A stretch of 64,000 nt of DNA from NCBI GenBank assembly GCA_002189035.1, contig NEEC01000020.1, forward strand, positions 930,001 through 994,000. Direction: 5' to 3'. This stretch comes from Utricularia gibba (lineage: Eukaryota; Streptophyta; Magnoliopsida; Lamiales; Lentibulariaceae). A program made the position numbers and the translations under genes. The notes below the pieces were generated by a model. It was not told where the DNA came from, did not search any database, and worked only from the letters and a program-made list of their open reading frames with translations. Each line of letters starts with the position of its first letter. Position 1 is the first letter of the stretch. Below are positions 26,676 through 39,000 of this stretch, piece by piece.

Positions 26676-27980
26676 ATGTCAAATTCAAGAAGTGAGCATG
26701 AAAAGGATGACTCACCAGATGAAAAGTTCACTTTGAGAGCTATGCAACAAGAATTTGCAAGATTGAATCGCATTCTGAAAAATATAAATGTTAGGCTGGA
26801 TGAACATGAAAACTCTCTACAAAATGTTGCAAGAGCCCAAGGACCAGATAATTACACTACTAGAAGGGATCGAGTTGTTCAAATGCCTCAACGCATCAAC
26901 ACTGAACATGATTTCAGTGATCAACGAAGTGCAAGGACTGTTGGAAGAAGAGATCGAATCCTGAATAGTGATGAAGAAGATGACTATCTTCAACATGGTG
27001 AATCTGATTTTTTACATGGGGATACAAGAAGATTTAGAGATCAAGGAGGTAGAAGAGAAGGGGAAGAAATGGAAAGGATGTTGATAATATCAAGATGAAG
27101 ATACCTCAATTTTAAGGAAAGAATGATCCAGACACATATCTCCGAAGAAAAGAAAATCAGATTGGCTTCCATGGAATTCAGTGATTATGCTGTAATTTGG
27201 TGGGATCAATTGGTGACTAAACGAAGGATTGAATCGGAAGAACCAATTCATACTTGGGCTGAGAGGAAAAGAGTCATGAGAAGGCGATTTGTTCCAAACC
27301 ATTACCAAAGAGATGTTTATCAATAGTTGCAGAATCTCAAGTAAGGCTCAAGGTCAGTGGAGGAATATTGGCAATAAATGAAGATCTTGATGATTAGAGC
27401 CAATGTTCATGAAGATAGTGAAGCAACTATGGCTAGGTTTCTTCATGGGATGAATAAGGAAATTGCAAATATTGTGGAGGTTCATCACTACATTGAGATG
27501 GAGAACATGATTCATATGGTCACAAAAGTTGAGAAACAACTCTCTAACAAGACGTTTGCTCGAGATTTCAACAAGAGGGATCCTGGTTTGAGATTTGGCG
27601 GCACCAAGGAGATGCTGGAGAGAAATAAAGGGAAGTCATCCATGGAAAACTTCAAATTCGACATTCCATCAAGTTCCAAGCAAGGGGAGCGAACAACACC
27701 TCCAAAGGACACTACAAGGAACATAAAATGTTTCAAATGCTTGGGGCATGGACATATTACTTCTGAATGTCCAAATAAACGAGCGATGGTGATTAGAGGC
27801 AATGAAGAAGTGATTAGTGAAGATGATGATGATTTCGTGGAGATAGAAACTGAATTGAGTGATGAGGATGAATTGCCTGTTTCTGGGGAAGTTTTAGTCA
27901 CTCGAAGGACACTTAATATTGGAGTGAAGGATAATGATGAGCAAAGGGAAAACTTGTTTCAAACATGGTACTTTTGTTAA
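26676..27980 (+). pseudogene. gypsy gag, broken
   Basis: Gag starts at the ATG at 26676 (MSNSRSEHEKDDSP). An N-terminal helical region (LRAMQQEFARLNRILKNI) leads to a frame break near 27096. The retrotransposon gag domain continues in other frames (SMEFSDYAVIWWDQL near 27170, then RANVHEDSEATMARFLHGM near 27400). A CCHC zinc knuckle, CFKCLGHGHITSEC, lies at 27729-27770 and is intact. The last part is very acidic. Gag would package the element RNA; at least two frame disruptions prevent a full product. Confidence 0.88.
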
Positions 27981-30900
27981 TAGGAAAGTTTGCAGCCTGA
28001 TTATTGATGGAGGTAGTTGCACTAATGTTGCCAACAATATCTTGGTGGAGAAATTGCGATTACCAACCGTGAGATATTCTAAGCCTTACAATTTATAGTG
28101 GTTTAATGAAGGAAGTGGGGTAAAGGTTACCAAACAAGCGCTCGTGGCGTTTTCTGTAGTAAGATATGAAGATGAAGTCCTATATGATGTTGTTCCTATG
28201 CATGCCAGTCACATTTTTGTTGGGAGGCCTTAGGAATATGATAAAAAGGCATTCCATGATGGCTTCAAGAACAAGTATTCCTTTGGCCATAATGGACGCT
28301 CCATCACACTTGCTCCATTATCTCCAAAGGAGGTACATGAAATCAAGTCAGAATCCTTGGTGATGCTAGAGCTTTGCATAGTGTTAATGGAAAGCACAAG
28401 GAGGTCGTACCTAAGGGAGAAGAGATGAGTGGAGAAGATCGAAAAGAGAGTGGAGTGAAAATGAATGAAAAAAAGATTCAAAAAAGTGGAGAGAAAAGAA
28501 AAGATGGGAAGGAATTGAGTGGAAAAAAGGGTGACAATGAGTGCAAAACAGAAAGTGGAAACATGAGAGTGTTAGAAATTGAGATAAATAATGAGAGTTT
28601 CTTAGCAAGCCCAAGTGAGATTAGACACTCACTTCATGCTAGGCAATCATTACTTCCACTTATATACGAGGATGAAATTCCTACTTTTCCTAACAACGCT
28701 CCACCTATTCCATCTTGTATTGTGTCTCTCTTACAGGTATATGAAGATGTATTTCCAGAAGAACTTCAAGGCTTACCTCCCCTCAGAGGGATTGAGCACC
28801 AAATTGACCTTGTGCCTGGAACACAACTCTCAAACCGACTAGCATACCAAGTCAATCAAGAGGAGACGAAGGAAATACAAAAGCAAGTTGAAGAATTGAT
28901 GTCTAAAGGATTTGTGTGTGAGAGCATGAGCCCTTGCTCTGTGTCGGTGTTATTGGTTCCTAAGTTTGATGGAACTTGACGGATGTGCACTGATTGTCGC
29001 GCCGTCAACAACATCACAATCAAGTATAGACATCCTATCCCTAAACTTGAAGATATGCTTGATGAATTGCATGGTGCTTGTGTTTTTAGTAAGATTCATT
29101 TGAGAAGTGAATATCATCAGATTAGAATGAAGTAAGGTGATGAGTGGAAAACCGCTTTTAAAACTAAGTTTGGTTTGTATGAATGAGTTGTTATGTCTTT
29201 TGGTTTTACTAATGCTCCTAACACCTTTATGAGATTGATGAATCACGTTCTTAGGCCTTTTATAGGTAGATTCGTAGTTGTTTATTTTGATAATATTCTG
29301 ATCTATAGCAAGAGTCTTGAGGAACATGTAGGGCATTTGAAGTATGTGTTAGATACTCTTAGAAAAGAGAAGTTGTTTGCTAATATCAAGAAGTGTGTCT
29401 TTTGTACGAATAGTGTCTCTTTTCTTGGATATATTGTAAATGATGCAGGAGTAGGTGTGGATGAAGAGAAAGTGAGAGCAATCAAAGAATGGTCAACACT
29501 TACATCAGCTGGTGAAGTTAGGAGTTTCCATAGCTTAGCAAGTTTCTATAGACGATTTATTAAGGATTTCAGGTCTATAGCAGCACCCCTCACTCAATTG
29601 ATCAAGAAAAATCATCTATTTCATTGGGGAGACAAGCAAGAACATGCCTTCAAACAACTCAAGGATAAGCTTTGCTCAACATCTCTCCTAGTGTTTCCAA
29701 ATTTTTCTGACACTTTTGAAATTGAATGTGACGCATCGGGTTTAGGCATTAGTGCTGTATTGATGCAAAATGGACGTCCACTTGCTTATTTTAGTGAGAA
29801 GCTTCATGGTGCCAACCTCAACTATCCAACGTATGACAAAGAGTTGTATGCATTGGTTAAAGTTTTGGAGACAGGGCAGCACTACTTGTGACCTAAGGAG
29901 TACACACTAATCATAGTCCCTCAAACATTTGAAGTGTCAAGGAAAGTTGAATAGAAGACATGCTAAGTAGGTGGAATTCATTGATACATTCCCATATGTG
30001 ATCAAATACTAAAAAGGTAAGGAGAATGTGGTAGCTGATGCTTTATCTAGAAGGTATACTCTTTTAGCTAATTTTGATGCAAGAATTCTAGGATTTGCTT
30101 CTATTATTGACTTATATGCTCATGATCACGATTTTGGAGACGTTTATAAGACATGCAAACTTGCTCCATCTGGAATATTCTTTAGGAAATATGGTTTTTT
30201 TTATAGGAAAGATAGATTGTGCATTCCTTGTTGTTCCATACATGATTTGATTGTTAAGGAAGCTCATGGGGGTGGATTAATGGGATATTTTGGTGTTAAA
30301 AAGACTTGATATTCTCACCCAACATTTATTTTAGCCATATATAAGAAGGGATGTTGAAAGAATTTATGATAGATGTATTTTTTGTTGGAAGGCTAAATCA
30401 ACCACTGCCCCTAATGGTTTGTATACTCTACTCCCTACTTCTTCCCAACCATGAGTGGACATTTTTATGGGCTTTGTTTTAGGCTTACCTCGTACCCAAA
30501 GGGATAGAGATTCAATTTTTGTTGTTGTGGACAGGTTTTTAAAGATAGCACACTTTATTCCTTGTCACAAAACTGATGGTGCATTTCATGTGGCTGATCT
30601 CTTCTTTTGGGAAGTCATTAGACTTCATGGTATGCCCCTCACTGTTGTCTCTGATCGAGATGCAAGATTTCTCAGTCACTTTTTGAGAGTTATTTGGAGT
30701 AAACTTGGCAGTAAGCTGTTGTACTTAACAACATATCATCCTCAAACAGATGGACAAACTGAGGTGACAAATTGCACACTTTCTACCTTAATTAGGATTA
30801 TGATTAAATCAAATCTTAAGACATGGGAGGAATGTTTGCCACTTTTTGAGTTCGCTTACAATAGAACCATGCATCTCACTACTAAATTATCTCCATTTGA

Positions 30901-31246
30901 AGTGGTTTATGTCTTTAATCCTCTTACATCTTTGGATATGTTACCTTTGTCTTGTAATGGAAAGTTAGTTTAGATGGCAAGAAAAAGGCTGAAGCAATTA
31001 GAAGATTGTATGAGAAGGTGAAACAACAGATTGAATCCAGTAATACAAAATATGCATCAATAGCAAATAGGGGGAGATGCAAAGTTGTATTTGAACCTTT
31101 CCAAGTTGTTGAGCGCGTGAATGATAATGCTTACAAGCTAGATTTACCAGGTGAGTATTCTGTTCATTCAATTTTCAATGTTGCTGATTTGTCTCTTTTC
31201 CAAATGGATACAGATTCAAGAACAAATCTTCCTAAAGAAGGGGGGA
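27981..31246 (+). pseudogene. gypsy pol: protease, RT, RNase H, integrase, broken
   Basis: Pol pieces follow gag in the normal gypsy order. The protease site is SLIIDGGSCTNVAN near 28000. Reverse transcriptase runs from about 28740 to 29450, with [19 protein letters not shown] and a YFDN box at 29283-29294 where active enzymes have Y-x-D-D. RNase H follows ([16 protein letters not shown] near 29720). Integrase from about 30240 has a C-x-x-C zinc remnant (CIFCWK), then DRDARF and TDGQTEVTN, so the core acidic residues are still visible. Stops break the frame near 28977, 29134, 29187, 29889 and 30307 among others. Integrase placed before RNase H would mean copia, so the order confirms gypsy. 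Confidence 0.9.
31236..31246 (+). other. Polypurine tract
   Basis: AGAAGGGGGGA directly abuts the 3' LTR. It is the expected primer site for plus-strand synthesis. Confidence 0.8.
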
Positions 31247-31880
31247 TGATGAGCCCTAGGAAGATAATGAAGAATATTTAAAGAATGATGAGGATGTTGT
31301 GAAAGTGAACACATTAGAGACAAAAATCATTCCATTAGGACCAATTACAAGAAGTAAGAGCAAGATGGTTGAAGCTAATCTCAATACTCTACTCAATACT
31401 ATTGGAACTAATATTGAACCTAAAGTATTACCATCAAAGAAGTTCAACTATTGGAGTCTACATCTACCTTAGAGCCCAAAACATCTCCCTATCCTTCATG
31501 TGTGTTCTTGGACACTTTAGGCTTTTCTTTTTTCTTTAGTTTGGGCTTCGTAATGTTGAAACCCAATTTTAGAGTATAAATACTTTAGAGATATACTTTT
31601 TGAAGGATCTTTAGTTCATTTGATGTATCTTGTGAAGATTTTCCTCGTCTTTGAGTGTTTGAACACTTTTGACTTATCAAACTTCGAGCATGTGGTGTCC
31701 TAAAATTATCATTTCCAGTTCCTTTTTTTTCTGAAGTGTAGCTCCTAATTTCCTTTCTTTCAAGGTCTAGTTGCAAGAGATTCATTCTCTTGAGGGTAGA
31801 CTTGGGTGGATTACTTTCTAAGCTTCAAAATCACCTCTTGTTCGTGGATTGCTAATCTCTTAGATTAGAGGATCACATCA
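31247..31880 (+). repeat. 3' LTR of the gypsy element
   Basis: It is 634 bp, with the same ends as the 5' LTR. It starts next to the purine tract. Its first 220 bases read as the C-terminal tail of the polyprotein, with GPITRSKSK and a stop after SLHLP. Confidence 0.92.
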
Positions 31881-32141
31881 TTCTTGCCCCAAAACATCAT
31901 TCGAGAAGACATCATAAATGGAGACTTCTGGTAGATTAGAAGAAACTGAATCTGAGGGCTACCGTGTTCTTCTTCCTTTATAGTTGGAGAACTCTTGGTG
32001 GAGCACCAGACTCCATCCCGAAGCATTGCTTTTTTCTTCTTCCCACTTGCAGTAGCAGCATTGCTTTTTCCTAAGTGCAACGTCAAGCATCCAACGTCAA
32101 GCATGGAATGAATATGAGGCGTCACCAAGAAGTTGTCAACG
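31881..32141. other. Short spacer between gypsy element and foldback element
   Basis: GC-balanced sequence with a minus-strand 87-codon ORF that overlaps the LTR end. It contains a short direct repeat (AACGTCAAGCAT twice, near 32080-32105). I do not recognise a gene. Confidence 0.3.
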
Positions 32142-32872
32142 AGTAAATTACAAATCTAGGCACTATCAAAAATTAATTTTATAAAAATAGACAACTATAT
32201 GATAAATTTAAACATCTTTTATTTTTTATTTTATTTTATTGTTTTAGCTTTCTTTAATTGTATTTATTAATAGTATTTGGAATGTATTTTTTAAAAAATC
32301 GAACTATATTATAATATAACTATATTTCTATTTTTATTAAATTTCAATATAAAAAAAATTGATGATTACCAATGACATATGTTAAATAAATGTAGTAACT
32401 ATATTATACATGTAATTAAGATTTGCTTATGATAATGTTTTATTTTATAGTAATATAGAATTACGATTTGCTTAAATTTTAATAATTAAAATTAATTGTT
32501 CATTATATCATTATCTTAAATAATTCTATGTGTTTTTTTTAGAATCAATAATATAATAATATTGTTTTAATTTTTTATAAAAAAATAATATGAATTACAT
32601 ATATAATATAGTTACTACATTTATTTAACATGTCATTGATAATCCTCAAATTTTTTATATTGAAATTTAATAAAAATAGAAATATAGTTATATTGTAATA
32701 TAGTTCTATTTTTTAAAAAATACATTCCAAATACTATTAATAAATACAATTAAAAGAAAGCTAAAACAATAAAATAAAAAAATAAAAGATACCTAAATTT
32801 ATCACTTAATACACATAATTGCCAATTTTTATAAAATTAATTTTTGATAGTGTCTAGATTTGTAATTGACCC
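32142..32872. mobile_element. Mutator-like foldback element (non-autonomous)
   Basis: A 731-bp AT-rich element made mostly of two inverted arms of about 275 bp (left 32142 to about 32417, right about 32590 to 32872). The ends read GAGTAAATTACAAATCTA on the left and, reverse-complemented, GGGTCAATTACAAATCTA on the right. It is flanked by 9-bp direct repeats, GTTGTCAAC at 32133-32141 and ATTGTCAAC at 32873-32881, which differ at one base. Ends rich in G, long terminal inverted repeats and a 9-bp duplication are the marks of Mutator-like elements. No transposase is encoded. Confidence 0.85.
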
Positions 32873-32881
32873 ATTGTCAAC

Positions 32882-33311
32882 CTTCATATTTCCACTGTAG
32901 CAGTACAGTACATGCCAATTTCTAGTACTTCACACCTATTGGAAAGCAGTTTATTTGATTTCCAATTGTAGACAGTAACACTTCCTCGCCACTCCTAACG
33001 CATGAGATTGATTCAAGTTTGGGAAAGAGATGGATAAACGAATCCACACGCTAGTTTTCATGAAGCAAGACAAAACACAAGAAGAACATGGGAGAACACA
33101 CCGTTGCTTCAATGAAGCTCCCCTCGTTAAGATGGCAGTGCAGACTGCAGAGAGGTGAACCAACTCAGTAGTAGTCCTCCTACAAATCAATCTGTGTTCC
33201 CACTGCAAGTGAAACATCCAACATGTGAACGAATGCAAGCGCAGCCTTTCTGCAATTTCACCCAGCAGAGTCGTAAGATGATGTCCTGGTTACATGGGAA
33301 CTGGCTAGAGT
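32882..33311. other. 3' flank of the S26-like gene
   Basis: It probably contains the 3' untranslated region of the minus-strand gene. I see no other feature. Short ORFs on both strands overlap the last exon and look like shadows. Confidence 0.4.
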
Positions 33312-35100
33312 TCACACTTCGTGATCTTTTGCCATAGCATCGATGTCGAGCTCCACTTCTAGAACAGGAAAATCCTGCTCTTTGCTTTGAGCGCTGACAT
33401 GAATGAATACTTGTAAATAACATGTAGAACTTTATACCATGATGGTTTGACCTTCATACCTGTTGTTTATAGGTCCATGGTCCAACACATTCCTCAGACA
33501 GTAAATGGCCCTTCCTACTATGTTACTTATAGCAACTGGACCGAAGGTTCGACTATCATGAGCTTCCTACAGGAAGATTGAAGCAGGGGATATCCACTCT
33601 CAATTTCCATATGATGAGTAACGCAGTAAATGGCTATGAAAACTCCATACCTGAGGGCTTAGATCTTGGTCGTCAGCTACTACCCAGCACTGATCCTTTT
33701 CCAGCACAAAAGCCTCGTCATCTTTATTAGTTGACAGCATCTCATCTCCTTCAACTGCAGCTAACCGGCGCACTATATAATTACCATCCTTCACGGGGTC
33801 TTTCAGGACAACAACGTCTCTGACATCAACTCTCCTGGTACATAGAAAAGTGGAACCATTCAATCAGAAGATCAGGGCAGCTCTAGCCTTTCACATATCT
33901 ATCATCAAGTGTGAAACCACTGAAGTGCCTTCTAGAATTTAATTATGAATCCTACAATTTTACAGACGTTGGATCAAAACTTTATTTTGAACCATACATC
34001 AGATCTGGAAATGGAAGTTTCCGTACGAGAAGTGTTCCAAACAGGTCCCTGGTCATGGGAGCTTTCTCTTCTCCTTTGTTGCAGTGCACAAACGTGAGCC
34101 TTCCTTGAAGAAAACTTCGATACATCATGTCAAGCGCTTCAGTATCTCGAAGACCTTTCACCAAGGCCTACAACCACAAATTCTCGTCGTACCAGGTGCA
34201 TAGATATTGCAGAAACTAGTCAAGATAAATAAATAAAATTGTAAATGCGAGTAAGCAATCATTTAAACACTTGTGTTCCATCTTGAAGGATTGCCTTTAA
34301 AGGATCAAAAGATCAGCGGTCAATAGTAACAGCATGTTTTCAAGGATTTCAGATATAGGAGCCATCTAGTGAATGAGACTCATATAAGAGAATCAAAGAG
34401 AAGCTTATAATTTGAAGAGCAACATTCGCATACGAGGATACATGGTCATATTCCAATGTGATGACATACAACTAATTGTTTTTCGTTATTCACCAAATTT
34501 AGTGTCATATAAGTACGAATCAAATAGTTGAAATGATCCATGTATTATTCCCCAACTCAGAAACAAACCCGAGGCCATGCAAAGAAACTTTAATTCTCTG
34601 CGTCACGCACATGCAGGGTGACAACAAGCTCTTACTGGAACTCACGATATTTTAACCAACAGTAAAACAAAAGGAACTGGACGAGAAACCTAACAACAAA
34701 GACCCACCTAAGGGAGGTTTCCATGAGTGGGCTGCATTCCATTTAACTAGATTGTGAAAAAAAAAATAACAGTATTTTAAAGTAGCAAAGCTCGAGCACT
34801 AAAACCCACTCATCCTAATTTCACATTGCCATAATCCTCAGACAGGACGAGCTTCCCTACAATGAACATCTTTTACAAGCTACAAACTAAATCATCAAAA
34901 GGGTTTAGTCGGCAGGAGAAGAAAAAAAAAGCGATGATGACTTAACCCATGAAAAGAAATTGATTCAAATAAAGAACCAATTGCTGCGAGGTGCACTTAT
35001 AAATTCAAAATACGTTCTAGTGAGTTACCATCCGTCCAACCAAGATAGAGTGGTTGAATTTGCACGATAGATACCGCCCCCACGTTCCGATCGACACCAT
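33312..35100 (-). CDS. S24/S26-fold peptidase-like protein, catalytic dyad absent
   Basis: Five minus-strand exons: 35100-35029, 34167-33998, 33834-33651, 33566-33460 and 33393-33312, giving 204 residues. It opens MVSIGTWGRYLSCKFNHS. Next come LTFVHCNKGEEKAPMT (about 48-63), GTLLVRKLP, DVRDVVVLKDPVKDGNYIV, RRLAAVEGDE (103-112), the acidic FVLEKDQCWVVAD stretch and DSRTFGPVAISNIVGR, the box E of S26 signal peptidases. It ends in LEVELDIDAMAKDHEV. The overall match is to the small plant family of Arabidopsis At2g31140 (recalled). In active S26 enzymes a Ser sits in [GP]-x-S-M-x-P-T and a Lys before RxxxxPGD. Here those places read E-E-K-A-P-M-T and Arg, so it is probably a non-catalytic member, perhaps of a mitochondrial or plastid complex. 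Identity of the family is secure; activity and location are inferred. Confidence 0.88.
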
Positions 35101-35346
35101 TTCAGATTGCTCTCAGTTGCAGACTCCGACTGAAAGAATTTGGCTCCCCCCTTAAAACCCTTCAACCTCCTGCGCTATTATTTCTTCTGCTTTCGTGACT
35201 CGCCGAGCCGAATTAAATAATAATGGATTTCATTAACTTTTTTCATATTTATTATAAATTACAAATTAAAAAATTAAATTTCTCGTATAATTTTTTATTA
35301 AAATTATTGGAGAGTTGGACATACCATTTGAAGCTTGGTAACAATA
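35101..35346. promoter_or_regulatory. Upstream region of the S26-like gene
   Basis: About 250 bp between the ATG and the hAT-like insertion. It is CT/GA-mixed near the ATG and AT-rich further out. No certain TATA box. Confidence 0.3.
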
Positions 35347-35354
35347 GTATGAGA

Positions 35355-35912
35355 TAGAGTTGGAAATCACACGGTTTCAGGGTTCTAAATATCTCAAATC
35401 AACCCCAACCGTACGGACACATACATTCCTGAATTGAACTGGAATCGAAATCATGACTTCGTGTGGAATCGATGGTTTAAAACTGATGAACTATTAGTTT
35501 TATTTTTAAATGATATCAAATACTTTCACATTCATTATGGGAGTTTGAAAAAAATTTTAAAAAATAATATATTTTTCAAATATTTTCAATGATTCTGTAT
35601 GAAAAATATTTTCTATTTTTAGAATCATTTTTAAATACTGCAAACAATTGTTATTGGATCCAGAAAAATCCTCTAGAAAAATGATACATTTTAAAATCTC
35701 ATGTGGATGTCTAAAAATTAATCTCTAAAAAAACTATCCGATTGATTTGTTTTAAATGTTTTTTTTTTTTTTTTGTTCAATTCAAGATTTAAAAATTCAG
35801 TTTCAGTTCGAAATAAAAACAAAATTAAACAGTAAATCATGATTTATGAACCGACTGTTCAAAAGAACCGTTTAATTCCGAACCCATTGATTCGGAACCG
35901 ATAGCAACTCTA
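35355..35912. mobile_element. hAT-like non-autonomous element
   Basis: A 558-bp element with ends TAGAGTTG and CAACTCTA, perfect 8-bp inverted termini of the hAT kind. It is flanked by 8-bp direct repeats GTATGAGA (35347-35354) and GTATGAGG (35913-35920), seven of eight identical. The subterminal parts hold repeated GGTTC/GAACC phrases (for example CGGTTTCAGGGTTC on the left and GAACCGTTTAATTCCGAACC on the right), as in many hAT subterminal regions. No transposase frame. It lies between the S26-like gene and the 3' end of ATG9. Confidence 0.85.
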
Positions 35913-36044
35913 GTATGAGGGCATGATATGTTGAAAGAGAGGAACCAATTGAAGGCATCCCCATGTTCTGGAAATGTAATTTATGCACAAATATTCACAG
36001 TAAAGAATGTCACAGCAGCAACAGAGATGAGAATGAGAATGAGA

Positions 36045-39000
36045 TCAGGCAGCACTCCCAGACATGCTCCCACAGGGCGTCTCATACACATCCCCAAACG
36101 GAGGATCGAAGTCTTCAGCTTCCAAGTCTTCCATGTAAAACGTTCTGGACAGGCCCCGTGAGCCCCTAAGATCGACAACATGGGAGCCTTCCTCTGAGCT
36201 CTGCTCCGATAGATCATCCAAACCATTCCAATGATGAGCTGCGTTCTTGCTATAGAATTCAGGAGGTTCGATGAAGCTCGCAAGCCGGTGGGATGCTGCG
36301 CCAGCGACGACGTTGGGTGGTTCTTGAAAGCTTGCTTGCTGATCATCCACTTCAGCCTGCGCACGAGCCCACCAGCGGTTCCTTGCAGCCATGGTGACAG
36401 CTTCATCGTGATGATGGAGGAGACTTTCCTGGAAAAGAGGGGCGGATGAAGAAGCTTGCAGGTTGCTGTTTATGCGGTCTGCCACAAGGTTGTCGTCCCA
36501 CATGTCCATGCGGCTCATGTCCCCTGGAATCCATGGATCTGCGGGGAGGTTCTCCTCATCAGCACCATCATGAAATCTCGGCGCAGCTGCTCCATCCATC
36601 TCTTGGTTATGGCAAGTGTAGAACCAGTCAAGAATGTAAGGGAAGTTCCTTTGCTGTCCATCTATCAGCCACAGCAGTTCCATTTGAGAGAAATCCCAAG
36701 TGTCCCTGCAACGTAAGTCTTGACCAAGAAAGCCATGCCGATTCGCTACTCCACCATGATATGGCATTGAGGGGAATGCTTTTCCGGTCATCATTCCATG
36801 GCCACGCAGTTTCTCGTCTCTAAAAGTTTTTAGAGTTGCCAGGAACCGCTTTCCATCTGGGTTAGGCTCCCACGAAGGATAGGCCAAATGGAAACTGCAC
36901 ACACAGTGGGGATAAAATGAAGAATGCCCAAAAAGAACGTTGTCTCATGAATACTGCACCTTAGAAAGGACTTCTCCAGTTTCCCTTGGGAACTCCTCCG
37001 GTCACGAGGAAGAGCAAAAGGTGAACCATATCTTTTGTTTCCATGGTTTCTAAAATCAAAGAGACTGAAACTGCAATGAAAAGCAGGATATGGGTATCAG
37101 AAAGAATTGGAATTGTAAGAATCAGTAAAAAAATTGAAGGCCTTGTGCATACCTACAAATGTCACCAACACCTTCAACGTTCACTGTAAAGTCAACAATG
37201 AACTGCAAAATTATGTCCACCCTCTGCAGCATAAAAAAGATGTGTAACACAGTTTCCAAGAGGGATATATAAACTGGATACGCTCAAAAATAAACCTTTG
37301 GAACAACAAAGATGAGCAGGTAAGGAGTGACAAATATTGAGGCCATCTCTTCCAACAGCATCATTCCAGTATACTGAACACTAGTAGTTTCCTTGTTAGT
37401 TAATTTCAAGTGACTAAAAATGTATAATATATATATATATACACACACACATCTAAGGTTTCAATAAGGGGAAAACAGTCTCCAACCTCATATCAAGTAA
37501 TGTGGAGTTGAAACTGAGATATACAAATCCATGTGTACAACTTGATTGGAAACTGAAAATCTTCCTGCGTACCTGGAAAAGAGTTTCAAACTCCTCCCTT
37601 ACGGTGTCGGTGTTCTCTCTTCTACGCCATCTTTTGGGCATAAAATGTGTATGTTGGACTACTTGTGACATCATTCCTTGAGGATCAAGAATCAGGAGTT
37701 CATCAGCCACTGCTGCCCGACTTATAGCTGTTATGGTACCAAAAACAGCTGCATACCAGAACAAGTTCCGCCCAAAAATCTGTCAGGTCAACCAGAACGC
37801 AAAAGGAAAGTGGGAAATGTCAGAACTACAAAGATCATATGCTTTTCAAACAAAAAAAGTAACAGAGTATTACATGGCCTTCCAGAAGAGATTCCTCAAG
37901 GAATGCAATGATAATAAGCACAGCAGCAAAGCCACCCGAGATAAATGAAATGAACTTTGCTACAATAGTCAAGATGGGCGAAGGAAACTGCTTTAGATAA
38001 TCAGAAGCATGCACAACACTGTTATTCATGCGGTGCTTGAATAGATGGTCAACCTGGGAAGATATTTCTCATGTTGGATCATAAGGAAGAATGAAAGTAT
38101 ATGAAAATTTGACATAGTCATAAAATGAATAGAGAAGGTATAGTAATTAGTCAGACTTTCACGCGAAGCACAATGTTACCCACCAACACACTCAGTCATC
38201 CAACTCAGGAAAATTGAACAACTTGTGCAAAAGAGAAATCTGCCTTGTGAAACAGGGTGGTAAATTCATGTAGATACCTCATTGAATTCCCTGAACATCC
38301 ATTTAGAAAGATTCGACCACCTACGGGAGGATGCCGTACTTGGATGATTATAGAATTGTTCAGCGTGCCTTAAAAAGAGGTACACGAGCATGAAAATAAC
38401 AAGAAAGGGTGACAGAAAAAAGAGAGCGATGCCAACTATCCTAAGTCTTATCCTTAATGCTCCTGGGTCAGAGACAAAGTCCCTTCGAATGAGAAAGTTC
38501 CTGTGAATGGATAGAAGAAGACACAAGTAGATCAACCAACATGCAGAAACAAAATGGAGAAACCGATGCATTGTTATGAAATTAAATGTTGCATTCATTA
38601 GAACATACCTGTCAAACATACTCTGTAGTATGCACCAATTCAATATCCATTCAAGGGTCTTTGGAAGTATTAGTCGTTCCTTAACACCATTTGGACCTCC
38701 ACTGTAGGTTATACCAGCAATAGGGAGCCATTTTGAAACAGGGAATGCAAGTGCTCCTTTGTGGAGCATGCCAATCAAGTAATTCTCCTTTCGCATCAGC
38801 CTCATCACCACATCCTGAAGAGAAAGGTCCTTGACGACACATAGCTGCTGCCTATGTTGTACTTGGACAACCTTTTCAAGGACCAATGACCATGGCAATG
38901 TCTGTAATTCACTGTCTGTTACACAGAGACTGCACAGTTGATGCCTATCAGCAACAATTATAGGAAGCCAAATGCAAAGAAATCTTGATAAAAGTTCATA

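Larger units (their letters stand above)
25237..31880 (+). mobile_element. Ty3/gypsy LTR retrotransposon, both LTRs, inactive
   Basis: A 6.6-kb element in the order LTR, primer-binding site, gag, protease, reverse transcriptase, RNase H, integrase, purine tract, LTR. The LTRs begin TGATGAG and end ACATCA. Five bases before it are TCCTT and five after are TTCTT, a target duplication with one mismatch. Reading frames are broken many times. Many substitutions and small gaps separate the two LTRs, so the insertion is not recent. It lies between NOP10 and the S26-like gene and does not interrupt a gene I can see. Confidence 0.92.

Noticed and set aside
36446-36823. Plus-strand 125-codon Cys-rich ORF
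   Set aside because: Lies opposite the last exon of ATG9, which explains the open frame.
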